A DNA stretch of 64,000 nucleotides from Neobacillus novalis NBRC 102450 (GCF_001591805.1 NZ_BCVP01000007.1:1-64000); one strand, 5' to 3'. Counted from the first letter of the stretch, positions 35,816-47,158 are shown. Numbers and translations: made by a program. Notes: a model not told the origin generated them from the sequence alone.

Positions 35816-37030
35816 TTATAGGGCACCATCCATGTTGGATGATAGCGGTGAATCCAAGACCATTTGGTATATATCCCTCATAATATTTCCTATTTCAGTA
35901 GTCTTAGATCGTGAATTCATTAAGATAACAATTTGCGTTTGATCTTTATCTTTATAATAGGCGTGCATCGAATACCATCCACCCAATACCCCGATACTGA
36001 AATAATAATTTTTATCAAAATCATTATAAACACCAAGCGCATACTTGGAGTGCGTCCCTGAAGGGGTAGTCATTTGCACAAGACTATTTTTTGAAATAAG
36101 TTCACCATTTAGCAATGCTTGATCAAATTGTGCCATGTCATAAGCGGTTGTATAAATATCCCCACATCCAAATAAGACATAGGGATTAAGAGAATTAGTC
36201 GGCTTGTCTTTATCATCTTGTTTCATATAGCCCACCGATGAATAGGGAACAGGATTTTCATGTGTAAAAAATCCTGTTTCCTTTAGAGAAATCTTATTAA
36301 AAATATTTTCCTGGATAAATTGATGAAGTGAAATCTCAGAAGTTTTTTCCACGATATATCCTAGAATCATATAGTTTGCATCGAGGTAATCCCATTTTTC
36401 ACCTGGTTGGAATTTTATTGGTGCTTTTTCAATTTCCTGAACTAAATTTAACGGTGTTTTATCACTTTTCTGCCAGTTTGGTGACCGTATTCCCGAAGTA
36501 TGAGTTAATAGATGATACAATTTTATTTTATCCCCATTTGGAAAGTTAGCAATATATTTTGAGACCGGATCCTGAATATTTAATAGCTGCCTTTCTTGAA
36601 GCATCATAATACTAGTTGAAACGAAGATTTTGGTAATCGATCCGATTGGATAGGTGGTTGAAGCTGTATTCAATGACTTTTCCTCGATATTTGCATACCC
36701 TGCACCTTCGTTAAAAAGGATATGTTTTCCCCTTACAACAGCGAAAGTACCGCTTAAGCTATTGGTATTTAAATACTCTCTAATTTTCTGCTGCAGCATT
36801 TCTTCATTCTTTTGCGCAAGAGCCGCCTTCTCTTTTTCGCTTTCTTCTTTAATTATACTGGGATCCTTTTTTCCAATCGGTATTTTGTCTTTATTTTTCG
36901 GGCTTTCATTTATATTATGAAAATCTTTAGTTGCACTTTCTTTATTTGGAGGGGTGGAATTTTCACAACCGCCCATATAAAAAACAAGAACAACAACTAA
37001 TAAGAAAACAACGAGATTTTTAACTTTCAT
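35816..37030 (-). CDS. Beta-lactamase-family serine hydrolase lipoprotein
   Basis: A 404-aa lipoprotein: signal with lipobox YMGGC (Cys22), a charged linker (about 25-85), and a class C beta-lactamase/DD-peptidase-like domain. The SxxK motif is S131-I-T-K134 (PIGSITKIF). The second motif is YLD (215-217) where YSN/YAN is usual, and the third is LGG in SIGVLGGWYS. It may be a D-aminopeptidase, esterase or penicillin-binding protein of the PBP4* type; no substrate can be named. It is an extra gene between hemL and spoVID, which are adjacent in B. subtilis, and has its own terminator. Confidence 0.82.
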   Translation of the reverse strand: MKVKNLVVFLLVVVLVFYMGGCENSTPPNKESATKDFHNINESPKNKDKIPIGKKDPSIIKEESEKEKAALAQKNEEMLQQKIREYLNTNSLSGTFAVVRGKHILFNEGAGYANIEEKSLNTASTTYPIGSITKIFVSTSIMMLQERQLLNIQDPVSKYIANFPNGDKIKLYHLLTHTSGIRSPNWQKSDKTPLNLVQEIEKAPIKFQPGEKWDYLDANYMILGYIVEKTSEISLHQFIQENIFNKISLKETGFFTHENPVPYSSVGYMKQDDKDKPTNSLNPYVLFGCGDIYTTAYDMAQFDQALLNGELISKNSLVQMTTPSGTHSKYALGVYNDFDKNYYFSIGVLGGWYSMHAYYKDKDQTQIVILMNSRSKTTEIGNIMRDIYQMVLDSPLSSNMDGAL

Positions 37031-37125
37031 CTAGCCTTCCACTCCATCTTCCATTTATCGACAATTTCCATTTCTCCCGTATTTTATAGCATATTGGTAT
37101 ACTTTACAACTATAATTTTTGTAAA

Positions 37126-37156
37126 TAAAAAGCACACTCGAGGAGTGTGCTTTTTT
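37126..37156. terminator. Terminator of the hem operon (bidirectional)
   Basis: Perfect 9-bp arms agcacactc (37131-37139) and gagtgtgct (37143-37151). A-run on one side and T-run on the other make it efficient on either strand; on the minus strand it closes hemL. Confidence 0.9.
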
Positions 37157-37158
37157 GC

Positions 37159-38445
37159 TTATTTTAATTTTGAGAAGGCAACTTCTGCTGCCTGAATTGT
37201 TTTTTCAATATCTGCATCAGAGTGCTCAGTTGATAAGAACAATCCCTCAAACTGGGATGGCGGCAAGAATACTCCTTGGTTAGCCATTTCCCGATAGTAC
37301 GCAGCAAAGAATTCCAAATTAGAGTGCTTCGCAATGTCATAGTTGATAACTTCCTCATTAGTAAAGAAGAAGCCAATCATCGAACCAGCACGGTTAAAGG
37401 TAATTGGAATCCCATATTTTTTAGCTGCTGCCTCAAACCCTTTTTGAAGCAAGTCGCCTTTACGGATAAATTCCTCGTAGTGCTCTGGAGTTAATTGACC
37501 TAATGTTTCAAGGCCTGCCGTCATCGCTAATGGGTTTCCTGAAAGGGTACCCGCTTGATAAATCGGACCGCTTGGAGCGATTTGCTGCATGATTTCCGCT
37601 TTACCGCCGTATGCACCAACAGGAAGTCCGCCGCCGATTACTTTACCGAGGCAGGTAATGTCAGGTGTAACATTGAAATAGCCTTGTGCACAATTGTAGC
37701 CGACACGGAAGCCAGTCATAACTTCATCAAAAATCAGCAAAGATCCGTTTGCCGAAGTTAGCTCACGCAGGCCTTCTAAGAAGCCTGGAAGCGGTGGGAC
37801 AAGTCCCATATTACCGGCAACAGGTTCAACAATGATACAAGCGATATCTTCGCCAAATTGTTCGAAGGCAAATTTTACACTCTCAAGGTTATTGTAAGGA
37901 ACCGTTATCGTATTTGAGGCTACCCCCTCTGGCACCCCAGGGCTGTCAGGCAAGCCAAGTGTAGCCACGCCAGAACCGGCCTTAATCAATAAGGAATCGC
38001 CGTGGCCATGGTAGCAGCCTTCGAATTTCAAAATCTTGTTACGGCCGGTATAGCCGCGGGCTAAACGGAGTGCGCTCATTGTTGCTTCGGTTCCGGAGTT
38101 GACCATCCGTACTACTTCAATCGACGGCACGCGTTCAATGACAAGCTGGGCTAATTTATTTTCTAATAAGGTTGGAGCTCCAAAGCTTGTCCCTTGTTCT
38201 GCTGTTTTTTTCAACGCTTCGACAACACGGTCGTTAGAGTGGCCTAAAATGAGCGGACCCCATGAAAGGACATAATCAATATATTCGTTGCCATCGATAT
38301 CATAGATTTTTGACCCTTTGCCTCTTTCCATAAAAATCGGACTCATATCAACGGATTTAAAGGCACGAACTGGGCTGTTCACGCCGCCGGGCATTAGGTT
38401 TTGGGCTTCTTTAAATGCTTCAATCGATTTTGTATACGAACGCAT
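37159..38445 (-). CDS. hemL: Glutamate-1-semialdehyde 2,1-aminomutase
   Basis: PLP enzyme converting glutamate-1-semialdehyde to 5-aminolevulinate, the second step of C5 heme synthesis. The protein has the [13 protein letters not shown]-terminal signature, the PLP region [21 protein letters not shown], and [12 protein letters not shown]. The PLP Lys is in [10 protein letters not shown] set the start at ATG 38443-38445 ([11 protein letters not shown]), behind AGAGGGAAT, matching the B. subtilis start; an upstream in-frame codon would add MKRGNR. Last gene of hemAXCDBL. Confidence 0.97.
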   Translation of the reverse strand: MRSYTKSIEAFKEAQNLMPGGVNSPVRAFKSVDMSPIFMERGKGSKIYDIDGNEYIDYVLSWGPLILGHSNDRVVEALKKTAEQGTSFGAPTLLENKLAQLVIERVPSIEVVRMVNSGTEATMSALRLARGYTGRNKILKFEGCYHGHGDSLLIKAGSGVATLGLPDSPGVPEGVASNTITVPYNNLESVKFAFEQFGEDIACIIVEPVAGNMGLVPPLPGFLEGLRELTSANGSLLIFDEVMTGFRVGYNCAQGYFNVTPDITCLGKVIGGGLPVGAYGGKAEIMQQIAPSGPIYQAGTLSGNPLAMTAGLETLGQLTPEHYEEFIRKGDLLQKGFEAAAKKYGIPITFNRAGSMIGFFFTNEEVINYDIAKHSNLEFFAAYYREMANQGVFLPPSQFEGLFLSTEHSDADIEKTIQAAEVAFSKLK

Positions 38446-38470
38446 TCTATTCCCTCTTTTCAAATAAAGT

Positions 38471-39451
38471 TTATTCGTCTTCTTTTAACCAGCGAATGGC
38501 ATCTTTTGCCGCGTAGGTAATGATTAAATCTGCACCGGCGCGCTTCATACCGATAAGCATTTCAAGCACGGTCTTTTTCTCATCAATCCAGCCGTTTAGT
38601 GCAGCTGCTTTAACCATTGAATATTCACCACTGACGTTGTAGACAACGACTGGTAAATTGAAGTTATTTTTCACATCACGAACAATATCAAGATAAGGCA
38701 TTCCAGGCTTAATGATTAAAAAATCTGCCCCTTCTGCGACATCGGATTCTGCTTCTCTGAATGCTTCCATGCGGTTTGCCGGATCCATTTGATAGGTCTT
38801 GCGATCGCCAAACTGCGGTGCGCCCTCTGCAGCTTCACGGAAAGGTCCGTAAAATGCTGATGCGTATTTTACAGCATAAGACATAATCGGTATTTCGGTA
38901 AACCCAGCTTCATCTAATCCGGCGCGAATTGCCGCCACGAAGCCATCCATCATGTTAGATGGTGCGATAATGTCTGCTCCAGCTTTCGCCTGTGCCACTG
39001 CTGTTTTTACGAGTAGTTCTAGCGATTGGTCGTTGAGGATCTGCTCACCCTTCACCACTCCGCAGTGACCGTGGTCTGTATACTCACAGAGGCATGTATC
39101 GGCAACAATGATGATTTCCGGAAATTTTTCTTTAATGAAACGGGTCGCTTCCTGAACGATGCCATGATCATGATATGCCTGCTCGCCGCATGCATCCTTT
39201 GTTTTCGGAATGCCAAACAGCAGGACCGACTTAATCCCATGTGCGACGATATCTTCCATCTCCGCTTGAAGGTGATCCAGCGATACTTGGAAAACGCCAG
39301 GCATCGACGAAACTTCGTTACGGACGTTTTCACCTTCATAGATAAATAGCGGATAAATGAAATCCTCCGCTCTTAAATGATTCTCTCTGACAAGTGCGCG
39401 CATATTGGCACTTGAACGCAGTTTGCGATGACGTGAAAATTGAAGTTCCAT
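38471..39451 (-). CDS. hemB: Delta-aminolevulinic acid dehydratase (porphobilinogen synthase)
   Basis: Condenses two 5-aminolevulinates to porphobilinogen. The 326-aa protein shows the zinc-cysteine motif [15 protein letters not shown] near 118-132 and both active-site lysines, in [15 protein letters not shown] near 196 and [11 protein letters not shown] near 250. It is separated from hemD by an unusual 150-nt gap that holds a tandem repeat. Confidence 0.97.
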   Translation of the reverse strand: MELQFSRHRKLRSSANMRALVRENHLRAEDFIYPLFIYEGENVRNEVSSMPGVFQVSLDHLQAEMEDIVAHGIKSVLLFGIPKTKDACGEQAYHDHGIVQEATRFIKEKFPEIIIVADTCLCEYTDHGHCGVVKGEQILNDQSLELLVKTAVAQAKAGADIIAPSNMMDGFVAAIRAGLDEAGFTEIPIMSYAVKYASAFYGPFREAAEGAPQFGDRKTYQMDPANRMEAFREAESDVAEGADFLIIKPGMPYLDIVRDVKNNFNLPVVVYNVSGEYSMVKAAALNGWIDEKKTVLEMLIGMKRAGADLIITYAAKDAIRWLKEDE

Positions 39452-39497
39452 TATATAAATACCCCCCGAAAAAAATTACCTTATTTGTTGAGCGCCG

Positions 39498-39570
39498 TTT
39501 TACTGGCGATAACGCAACTTACTGGCGGATAACACACGTTTACTGGCGGTTACCACCGTTTTACTAGCTT
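39498..39570. repeat. About 21-bp tandem repeat inside the hem operon
   Basis: The motif ttactgg recurs at 39500, 39519 and 39540, with a decayed copy ttactag at 39561; spacings are 19, 21 and 21 bp. Units contain GGCGGATAAC or GGCGATAAC. The array fills most of the hemD-hemB gap, within a transcribed operon. No terminator or promoter is visible beside it. Confidence 0.75.
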
Positions 39571-39601
39571 AATTGCACCACAAAACTTGCGGCAACGCCA
39601 C

Positions 39602-40381
39602 TCAAACCCCAGTTTCCTCTAAATAACCTATCAAGCTGTTAATCATTTCTGCCACGGTGTATTCCTCAGGAGAAGCATGAACCGACAATCCATACGCATG
39701 TAATTTCTTCTCCGTCACAGGTCCGATGCAGCCGATTACACAGTTTCGCAACTGCTCGTCCAATCGATACTCCTTCACAACTTCCATGAGATGATCGACC
39801 GTTGATGGACTTGTAAACGTCAGGATATCAAGCTGTTTGTCAGCCAGCATCCCCGCGAGCTTCACTCGGCTCTCTTCCGGCATGTACGTTTCATATATGA
39901 CGACCTCATCAACTACGGCACCAACAGAAGACAAGGAGCTGGCGATATATTCGCGGGCTAGATTCCCCTTCGGAAGAAAAACCCGGGTACCGCTTTCCAC
40001 AAACGGCAAAAACTCCTCAACAAATACTTCCGCTACATATGCCGATGGGACAAACTCTGCATGAAGCCCCCGTTCCTGCAAGACCTCTGCCGTCTTTTTC
40101 CCGATCACAGCAATTTTTGGAAAATCCAGACCTGCCTCTTCATAAAAAGAAAAGAAGGTTTCAACCGTGACATTGCTCGTAAAAATAATCCAGTCATATG
40201 TATCAAGGACCTTCAGTATTTCTTGAAGACGCTCGTTTTTCTCAAGCGGACGAAAGGCAATCAAAGGGATTTCAATCGGAATCCCTCCAAACCTTTCAAC
40301 AAGCTTGGAGAAGGATCCCGCTTGACCTTCCCCTCTCGGAACAAGAACCTTTTTATCAAGCAAGGGCAAGGGTTTTAGCAT
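39602..40381 (-). CDS. hemD: Uroporphyrinogen-III synthase
   Basis: Closes and inverts ring D of hydroxymethylbilane to give uroporphyrinogen III. The 259-aa protein shows the weakly conserved two-domain HemD pattern: VLVPRGEGQAGSFSKLVERFG at the N-terminus, WIIFTSNVTVETFF near 74-87, and LTFTSPSTVDHLM near 190-202. The start codon overlaps the hemC stop (TAATG), so the two are coupled. Confidence 0.94.
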   Translation of the reverse strand: MLKPLPLLDKKVLVPRGEGQAGSFSKLVERFGGIPIEIPLIAFRPLEKNERLQEILKVLDTYDWIIFTSNVTVETFFSFYEEAGLDFPKIAVIGKKTAEVLQERGLHAEFVPSAYVAEVFVEEFLPFVESGTRVFLPKGNLAREYIASSLSSVGAVVDEVVIYETYMPEESRVKLAGMLADKQLDILTFTSPSTVDHLMEVVKEYRLDEQLRNCVIGCIGPVTEKKLHAYGLSVHASPEEYTVAEMINSLIGYLEETGV

Positions 40382-41313
40382 TAACCCTCGAGCTCCCGTT
40401 TGACCTTGTCAATCAGATCCTTGGCTCCCCTTTTAATTAAAAGTTCTGCAGCCTGGACGCCGAGCTCTTCCGGATTTTGACCTCTTAGTTCTTCCTTGAA
40501 GATTTCATGGCCTTCAGGCGAAGCAACTAAAACATTTAAGACCACATCATCGTTATCTTCAACACGGGCAAAACCAGCTATTGGTACCTGGCAGCCGCCC
40601 TCCATTTTTTGCAGGAAGGCGCGCTCGGCACGAACGGCTCTTTCTGTTTTTTTGCAGGTGAATTTTTCAAACAGCTCTAGTAGTTCTTTATCGTCTTCAC
40701 GGCATTCAATCGATAACGCCCCTTGGCCAACGGCAGGAATACAAAGTTCGGCATCCAAAAATTCAGTTACCACTTCAGACGCCCAGCCAAGGCGAGAAAG
40801 ACCTGCGGCTGCTAAAATAATGGCATCGTATTCCTCAGACTCTAATTTTGCTAATCTTGTATCGACATTGCCGCGGATCCATTTAATCTCTAAATCCGGG
40901 CGCTGCGCTAACAGCTGGGCACTGCGGCGCAGGCTGCTCGTACCGATAATCGCACCTGGTTTCAAATCGTTTAATTTCACATGACCTCTTGAAATAAGGG
41001 CATCGCGGTGGTCTTCGCGGAAAGGAATACAGCCGATAGTAAGACCCTCCGGCAATACGGCCGGCATATCTTTCATACTATGAACAGCCATATCAATCTC
41101 TTTATTAAGCATCGCCTGCTCAATTTCCTTTACAAACAAACCTTTACCACCCACCTTCGATAGGGTAACATCCAGGATTTGGTCGCCTTTTGTAACAATT
41201 TCTTTCACTTCAAATTCGAAGGATGGATCAAGCTTCCTCAGCTGGTCCATTACCCAATTTGTTTGTGTTAATGCCAACTTGCTTCGTCTGGAACCTACAA
41301 TAATTTTTCGCAT
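40381..41313 (-). CDS. hemC: Hydroxymethylbilane synthase (porphobilinogen deaminase)
   Basis: Assembles four porphobilinogens into hydroxymethylbilane. The 310-aa protein begins [19 protein letters not shown], has [14 protein letters not shown] near 81-94, [11 protein letters not shown], and the dipyrromethane cofactor Cys in [13 protein letters not shown] near 241. It follows hemX by 16 nt. Confidence 0.97.
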   Translation of the reverse strand: MRKIIVGSRRSKLALTQTNWVMDQLRKLDPSFEFEVKEIVTKGDQILDVTLSKVGGKGLFVKEIEQAMLNKEIDMAVHSMKDMPAVLPEGLTIGCIPFREDHRDALISRGHVKLNDLKPGAIIGTSSLRRSAQLLAQRPDLEIKWIRGNVDTRLAKLESEEYDAIILAAAGLSRLGWASEVVTEFLDAELCIPAVGQGALSIECREDDKELLELFEKFTCKKTERAVRAERAFLQKMEGGCQVPIAGFARVEDNDDVVLNVLVASPEGHEIFKEELRGQNPEELGVQAAELLIKRGAKDLIDKVKRELEG

Positions 41314-41329
41314 GATTGCCTCCTAGGTT

Positions 41330-42163
41330 TTATGCGTACCATAAATGAAATGATGATAATTGACCAAATAAGAAAAAGTTAATGATTACGATTAAAAAAG
41401 ACGCTGTGTTCCAAATCGCTAATTTTCTGCCAGGCAGGTTTTTCACAATGCGCAGATATAGGAAAATGCTATAAGCCGTCAGCAATAGAAACGAGCCGAT
41501 GATTTTCATATCATACCAAGGCATTCCCGGCACCATTAGAAACGCCCACTGCAGACCGAGAATAAGGCTCAGGAGCAGCATGGGAACGCCGATAACCGCC
41601 AATATGTAGGATAATCTTTCTAACTTCTCTAAATCGGCGAGCCTTATTAGCCTGGTTCCCCATTTTTTTCTCTTTAATAAATCGTACTGAAGCAGATATA
41701 ATGTCGAAAAGACAAACGACAATGAAAAGGCTCCGTAAGAGAGAATCGCCATGGTGATATGGATTAACAGCAGTTCAGACACAAGCTGTTTCGCCATGAC
41801 ATGCGAATGGTATTGCATTGGAGCAAAGGTATGAATCGCCATAACGATAAAGCCGAGTATATTCGTAAAAAAAACGATAAAATCGACCCGCAATAACCGA
41901 TTTATCCCAAGTGACAATGTGACCAATACCCAAGCATAAAAATAGAGTCCCTCAAAGATTGTTAACACAGGGAATCTGCCTGTTCTTATCATATAGGAAG
42001 ATAGAAAAACGGTTTGCAGAATCCATACAAATGCAAGTAACCAGAAGGCAATGCGGTTTGCCTTCCGGTTATGGTGTAGGAAATCAAAGAAATAAAGCAA
42101 TACACTGAAGGCGTATACGACTACTGTTAATTCATGAATTCTTGTCATGAAGACTTCGAACAT
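41330..42163 (-). CDS. hemX: HemX membrane protein (cytochrome c assembly-like)
   Basis: A 277-aa polytopic membrane protein with about eight helices and the WGTRLIRL-to-HLWYA features of the CcmC/CcsA-like HemX family, including conserved histidines that could touch heme (AIHTFAPMQYHSHVM near 107-121, LLLIHITMAILSYG near 130-143). In B. subtilis HemX lowers the cellular level of HemA. It sits between hemA and hemC as expected. Confidence 0.93.
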   Translation of the reverse strand: MFEVFMTRIHELTVVVYAFSVLLYFFDFLHHNRKANRIAFWLLAFVWILQTVFLSSYMIRTGRFPVLTIFEGLYFYAWVLVTLSLGINRLLRVDFIVFFTNILGFIVMAIHTFAPMQYHSHVMAKQLVSELLLIHITMAILSYGAFSLSFVFSTLYLLQYDLLKRKKWGTRLIRLADLEKLERLSYILAVIGVPMLLLSLILGLQWAFLMVPGMPWYDMKIIGSFLLLTAYSIFLYLRIVKNLPGRKLAIWNTASFLIVIINFFLFGQLSSFHLWYA

Positions 42164-42177
42164 AGACGGGCCCCCCT

Positions 42178-43521
42178 CTATGACCGAAAGGAAGCCTGAA
42201 CTTCTTGAACCGGCATGTGATAGGTTTCGGCTGCTTTCGAATGTTGTTCCTGGGCCTGCTCTTCAATATTAAATATTTTCATAAATAAACCCATCACCTG
42301 ATCGGCATCAGGTCTCGCAGCCAACTCTTTCGCCTGTAAAATCGGATCCTTCAAGAGCTGGTTGATGATGCTCTTTGTATGTTTATTTAACACTTTCATA
42401 TCCCGGTCCGTTAAGTTTGGCAGTTTGCGCTCCAAGCTATCCATTGTTTCCGCCTGAATGGCCAAAGCCTTTTCCCTAAGAGCGGAAATAACCGGAACCA
42501 CACCGAGCATTCCAAGCCACTGGTTAAAGTCCACGATTTCTTTTTCAATCATGAGCCCGATTTTTTCAGCTGCTTTCTTCCGCTCTTGCAGATTGGCCTG
42601 GACAATTCCTTCTAAATCGTCAATATCGTATAAAAAGACGTTTTCAAGCTCGGCTATTCTTGGATCCAAGTCGCGCGGTACGGCAATATCGACCATAAAT
42701 AACGGTTTGCCCTTGCGCTTCTTTTCAACCTTTGCCATCATTTCTTTTGAAATGACAAAGTCCTTTGCACCAGTTGAGCTGATTAAGATATCGGCTTCTA
42801 CCAATGACTTTTCCAATTCAGCTGCTGTTCTTGCTTCACCATTAAAACGGCTCGCCAGCACCTTTGCCTTATCATACGTCCGATTGATGACTGTTACTTT
42901 TTTCACGCCATTACCGTGCAAGTTTTGGGCTGCGAGTTCACCCATTTTTCCCGCTCCAAAAATCAACACATGCTTTCCAGCAAGGGAACCGAAGATTTTC
43001 TTCGCCAGTTCCACAGCCGCATAGCTGACAGAAACGGCATTTGCGCCAATCTCTGTTTCCGAGTGACCTCTTTTCGCCAGGGTGATGGCTTGTTTAAACA
43101 AGTGGTTAAACACAGAACCAGTGGTTTCTTCCTTTTGAGCTGACATAAAGCTCGTCCGTACCTGTCCAAGGATTTGCGTTTCCCCTAAAACCATGGAGTT
43201 CAAGCCGCAAGTCACATTGAATAAATGTTCTACCGCACCATCGTCTTCGTAAACAAATAAAAATGGCGAAAACTCTTGCTGTTCTATTCCGAACCATTCG
43301 GACAGAAATTCTTTCATATAATAGCGGCCAGTGTGGAGCTGGTCGACAACCGCATAAATTTCCGTTCGATTACACGTAGACAAGATGATATTTTCCAGGA
43401 TGCTTTTTTTGGAGTTTAACTTCTTAATGGCATCCACAAGATCGGCTTCATTAAAGGTCAACCGCTCACGGATTTCTACAGGGGCAGTTTTATAATTAAG
43501 ACCGAGTACTAATATGTGCAT
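42178..43521 (-). CDS. hemA: Glutamyl-tRNA reductase
   Basis: First committed enzyme of heme synthesis, reducing Glu-tRNA to glutamate-1-semialdehyde with NADPH. The 447-aa protein has the catalytic Cys in [13 protein letters not shown] near 47-59, the [22 protein letters not shown] motif near 95-116 (split across the substrate pocket), an NADPH fold ([17 protein letters not shown] near 184-200), and a C-terminal dimerisation helix. First gene of hemAXCDBL; an extended -10 promoter lies at 43567-43574. Confidence 0.97.
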   Translation of the reverse strand: MHILVLGLNYKTAPVEIRERLTFNEADLVDAIKKLNSKKSILENIILSTCNRTEIYAVVDQLHTGRYYMKEFLSEWFGIEQQEFSPFLFVYEDDGAVEHLFNVTCGLNSMVLGETQILGQVRTSFMSAQKEETTGSVFNHLFKQAITLAKRGHSETEIGANAVSVSYAAVELAKKIFGSLAGKHVLIFGAGKMGELAAQNLHGNGVKKVTVINRTYDKAKVLASRFNGEARTAAELEKSLVEADILISSTGAKDFVISKEMMAKVEKKRKGKPLFMVDIAVPRDLDPRIAELENVFLYDIDDLEGIVQANLQERKKAAEKIGLMIEKEIVDFNQWLGMLGVVPVISALREKALAIQAETMDSLERKLPNLTDRDMKVLNKHTKSIINQLLKDPILQAKELAARPDADQVMGLFMKIFNIEEQAQEQHSKAAETYHMPVQEVQASFRS

Positions 43522-43566
43522 ATGTTTTGGACACCCCCACTAAATAATACAGTTTCAACTAGTAAG

Positions 43567-43574
43567 ATTATATC
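43567..43574 (-). promoter_or_regulatory. Extended -10 promoter of the hem operon
   Basis: Minus strand TGATATAAT, with TATAAT at 43567-43572 preceded by the extended TGn. No strong -35 is seen. It lies about 45 nt before hemA. Confidence 0.5.
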
Positions 43575-43733
43575 ACGAGCTATTTCTACTTTTACCCGTT
43601 AAATGTGAACAGAAAACGAATCTATTGTGGTAATATTAGAAATTGAATAGGATATGTTTAAATACTTCCCTATGTACAGTAACAAAAAAACAGATATGAT
43701 TCAAGTGAACCTTACTGGAAGCGGTGTTTAGCG

Positions 43734-44222
43734 ATGAAAAACCAGCGAATATTCCCTGGAATTATCCTGATTGGATTTGGTGGATATTTTTTATTACAGC
43801 AAGCAGGAATAAATTTTTTTCAACAAATTTCGACGTGGCCGACCCTGATCATCATTATTGGCGCCGCTTTTTTAGGGCAGGGGTATTTGGCCAAGGATTA
43901 CGAGGCCATTCTTCCCGGGGTCATCATGGCTGGTTTTGGCCTTCAATACGATCTTGCCGACCGTGTGTCGTTTTGGCCGACTAATCATATCGGTATGTTA
44001 ATCTTGATTATTTCAATCGGATGTTTTCTTCGGTTTCAAAAGACCGGCACTGGCTTGTTTCAGGCTTTTCTCTTTCTCATTCTATCAGTCATGCTGCTAT
44101 TTTATGATAAAATTGCCGGATACTTTGGTTTGCTCCAAAACGGAATGAGCTTCATCTGGAAATTTTGGCCCGCGCTGTTAATCGTTGTTGGTATCTATTT
44201 TCTACTAAAAAAGAAAAAATAA
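43734..44222 (+). CDS. ysxD: LiaF/LiaI-like transmembrane-region protein (YsxD-like)
   Basis: A 162-aa membrane protein with about eight short hydrophobic segments in two similar halves (RIFPGIILIGFGGYFLL and AILPGVIMAGFGLQYDL), ending KKKK, resembling the LiaI/LiaF transmembrane-region family. It lies between hemA and ysxC, where B. subtilis has ysxD, but is on the plus strand against its neighbours. The symbol is by position and type. The ribosome site is weak. Confidence 0.65.
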   Translation: MKNQRIFPGIILIGFGGYFLLQQAGINFFQQISTWPTLIIIIGAAFLGQGYLAKDYEAILPGVIMAGFGLQYDLADRVSFWPTNHIGMLILIISIGCFLRFQKTGTGLFQAFLFLILSVMLLFYDKIAGYFGLLQNGMSFIWKFWPALLIVVGIYFLLKKKK

Positions 44223-44223
44223 C

Positions 44224-44254
44224 CGCCGAGCGCATGCGCCCGGCGTTTTTTTTT
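44224..44254. terminator. Convergent terminator between ysxD and ysxC
   Basis: GC-rich stem from cgccg (44224-44228) and cggcg (44241-44245), enclosing palindromic gcgcatgcgc (44230-44239); nine T residues follow on the plus strand and a T-run exists on the minus strand too. Confidence 0.85.
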
Positions 44255-44834
44255 ACATATAGCTTTCTAGAATCGACCACGCCTTATCTTTTCCTTCACC
44301 TGTTTCAGAGGAGAAGACGATAATATGGTCGCCCGCATCAAAGTCTAATGTCTCTTTTGTTACCTTTAAATGTTTTTGCCACTTTCCCTTAGGAATCTTA
44401 TCCGCCTTCGTTGCAATGATGATGCAGGGGATGTCGTAATGCTTTAAAAATTCATACATCATCACATCGTCTGCGCTCGGCGGATGGCGCAAATCAACAA
44501 TCAAAACAGCGGCTTTTAACTGCTCGCGAGTCGTAAAATAAGTCTCTATCATCTTTCCCCATGCGGCCCGCTCCGTCTTTGAAACCTTTGCATATCCATA
44601 CCCCGGGACATCAACAAAGTGAAGCACTTCATTAATAAGAAAGAAGTTTAACGTTTGTGTTTTACCGGGCTTGGAAGAAATCCGCGCTAAGCCTTTCCGG
44701 TTAAGCATCTTATTGATAAAAGAAGACTTGCCGACATTTGAGCGCCCAGCAAGCGCAAATTCGGGCAACGCTGTTTCCGGGTACTGTTCCGGTTTAACCG
44801 CACTTATTACAATATCTGAACTAACTACCTTCAT
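44253..44834 (-). CDS. ysxC: Ribosome biogenesis GTPase YsxC/EngB
   Basis: Essential GTPase of 50S assembly, 193 aa. G1 is GRSNVGKSS (30-38), G2 includes [11 protein letters not shown]3 is [12 protein letters not shown]4 is [11 protein letters not shown]. It overlaps lon by 4 nt (ATGA), so translation is coupled to the protease gene. Confidence 0.97.
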   Translation of the reverse strand: MKVVSSDIVISAVKPEQYPETALPEFALAGRSNVGKSSFINKMLNRKGLARISSKPGKTQTLNFFLINEVLHFVDVPGYGYAKVSKTERAAWGKMIETYFTTREQLKAAVLIVDLRHPPSADDVMMYEFLKHYDIPCIIIATKADKIPKGKWQKHLKVTKETLDFDAGDHIIVFSSETGEGKDKAWSILESYM

Positions 44835-47158
44835 TCTGTTCCACCTTCTAAAAGCGCATGCTTTAAAACTTCATCTAAATGGGTTACCGGGACAAATTCC
44901 AATTCGTTACGGACACTTTCCGGTATGTCATCAATGTCCATTTCATTGTCTTTCGGAAGAATAACCTTCGTCAGACCTGCTCGATGGGCACTAAGTGTTT
45001 TCTCTTTTAAGCCGCCAATTGGGAGCACTCTGCCTCGTAACGTAATCTCGCCTGTCATTCCTACCTCGCGCCGGATTGGTCTGCCTGTTAAAGCTGAAAC
45101 CAGTGCCGTAGCCATGGTAATACCGGCTGAAGGACCGTCCTTCGGAACTGCACCTTCGGGGACGTGAATATGGATATCATATTTTTCATGAAAATTTTCT
45201 TCAATCCCCAATTCTTTAGCCTTCGAACGAATGTAGCTAAAAGCTGCCTGCGCTGATTCTTTCATAACATCACCGAGTTTACCGGTTAGAACAAGCTTCC
45301 CTTTGCCCGGTGAGAGCGATACCTCAATTTGAAGGGTGTCACCGCCAACGGTTGTATAAGCTAGACCTGTTGCAACCCCAACTTGGTCTTCCGCCTCCGC
45401 CATTCCATAGCGGAACCTCGGTTTCCCTAAAAACTCTTCCAGATTCTTTTCAGTGATGATGACACGTTTCTTCTCACCTGCGACAATGATTTTTGCCGTT
45501 TTCCGGCAGATGGTTGCCATTTGACGTTCTAAGCTTCGAACACCGGCTTCCCGTGTGTAATAGCGGACGACTTTTAAGATGGCATCATCGCGGACTTGTA
45601 GAATTCCTTTTGTAAGTCCATTTTCTGCGATTTGCTTTGGAAGCAAATGATCGCGGCAAATATGAACTTTCTCAAGCTCCGTATAGCCGGCGATGGTGAT
45701 GATTTCCATTCTGTCTAACAGCGGAGCAGGGATGGTCGCCAGATTATTAGCGGTCGCAATGAACATGACTTTTGATAAATCATATGTTTCTTCTATATAA
45801 TGGTCGCTAAAATTACGATTCTGTTCGGGGTCCAGGACCTCAAGCATAGCACTTGATGGATCCCCGCGGAAATCGCTCGACATTTTATCGATTTCGTCTA
45901 ACAAAAAGACGGGGTTAATCGTTCCCGCTTTTTTCATTCCTTGAATGATGCGGCCGGGCATTGCCCCGACATAGGTTCTGCGATGACCACGAATTTCGGA
46001 CTCATCGCGAACACCGCCAAGTGAAATCCGGACAAAGTGGCGGTTTAACGATGTGGCGATCGAACGCGCAAGGCTTGTTTTCCCAACACCTGGAGGTCCG
46101 GCAAGACAAAGAATCGGCCCTTTTAGGGAATTGGTCAGCTTTTGAACAGCTAAATATTCAAGTACCCGTTCCTTTACTTTTTCAAGGCCGTAATGATCTT
46201 GATTTAAAATCTTTTCTGCACGGTTAATATTAATATCATCCTCAGTCTTTTTTGACCACGGAATGGAAATCAGCCATTCAATATAGTTGCGAATGACAGC
46301 ACTTTCTGCGGAACTTGTCGGCACCTTTTCATAGCGGTCGAGCTCCTTAAGTGCTGCTTGAAGAGCATGTTCAGGCATCCCTGTCTGCCCAATTTTTTTC
46401 GTGAGTTCAGCGATTTCGCCTGTTTTGCCTTCTTTATCGCCTAATTCCTTCTGGATCGCCTTCATTTGTTCACGCAAATAATATTCTTTTTGTGTTCTTT
46501 CCATTGAGCGCTTGACACGCTGACCAATTTTCTTTTCCAGATTAAGAACTTCTTTTTCGTTGTGAATCGTGTCAATTACACGGTTTACCCTTTGTTTGAC
46601 ATCAATTGTCTCAAGGATTTCTTGCTTTTCCTTTAGCTTGATAGGCAGGTGGGAAGCGATAATATCCGCCATTCTGCCTGGTTCCTCAATGTCGGTAACG
46701 GAGGCATACGTTTCTGCCGAGATTTTTTTCGATAATTTTATGTATTGTTCGAAATAATCAAGCATTGTTCTCATCAAGGCTTGGTCTTCGACATCCTTTG
46801 TATCCGAATCCTCAAAGGTGACAATCCGGACGGAGTAATAATCTTCTCCATCATAAATTGAGACAATTTCCGCTCTGTTTAGACCTTCAACTAGTACTCT
46901 AATCGTGCCGTTTGGCAGTTTTAGCATTTGCTTAACCTTAGTTAACGTTCCCAGCTTGTATAAGTCCTCTTCAGTCGGCTCATCAATTGAGACATCTTTT
47001 TGAGTTGTTAAGAATATTAAATGGTCACCTACCATTGCTTTTTCGAGTGCCTGCACCGATCTTTCACGACCAACATCTAAATGAAGCACCATTGTCGGAT
47101 AGACAAGCAATCCCCGAAGCGGCAGGAGGGGGACGGTCAATTCGTTTTTATTCGCCAA
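44831..47158 (-). CDS. lon: ATP-dependent protease Lon (LonA)
   Basis: Cytosolic AAA+ serine protease. The 775-aa protein has the Lon N-domain ([20 protein letters not shown]), a coiled linker, Walker [10 protein letters not shown] near 348-356, and the protease domain with the Ser-Lys dyad: Ser in [11 protein letters not shown] near 670, Lys in [14 protein letters not shown] near 713. I set the start at TTG 47156-47158, 7 nt after the ribosome site GGAGGTG at 47165-47172; an upstream ATG would put that site inside the gene. B. subtilis LonA also starts directly before this N-domain. A promoter and palindrome lie upstream. Confidence 0.96.
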   Translation of the reverse strand: MANKNELTVPLLPLRGLLVYPTMVLHLDVGRERSVQALEKAMVGDHLIFLTTQKDVSIDEPTEEDLYKLGTLTKVKQMLKLPNGTIRVLVEGLNRAEIVSIYDGEDYYSVRIVTFEDSDTKDVEDQALMRTMLDYFEQYIKLSKKISAETYASVTDIEEPGRMADIIASHLPIKLKEKQEILETIDVKQRVNRVIDTIHNEKEVLNLEKKIGQRVKRSMERTQKEYYLREQMKAIQKELGDKEGKTGEIAELTKKIGQTGMPEHALQAALKELDRYEKVPTSSAESAVIRNYIEWLISIPWSKKTEDDININRAEKILNQDHYGLEKVKERVLEYLAVQKLTNSLKGPILCLAGPPGVGKTSLARSIATSLNRHFVRISLGGVRDESEIRGHRRTYVGAMPGRIIQGMKKAGTINPVFLLDEIDKMSSDFRGDPSSAMLEVLDPEQNRNFSDHYIEETYDLSKVMFIATANNLATIPAPLLDRMEIITIAGYTELEKVHICRDHLLPKQIAENGLTKGILQVRDDAILKVVRYYTREAGVRSLERQMATICRKTAKIIVAGEKKRVIITEKNLEEFLGKPRFRYGMAEAEDQVGVATGLAYTTVGGDTLQIEVSLSPGKGKLVLTGKLGDVMKESAQAAFSYIRSKAKELGIEENFHEKYDIHIHVPEGAVPKDGPSAGITMATALVSALTGRPIRREVGMTGEITLRGRVLPIGGLKEKTLSAHRAGLTKVILPKDNEMDIDDIPESVRNELEFVPVTHLDEVLKHALLEGGTE

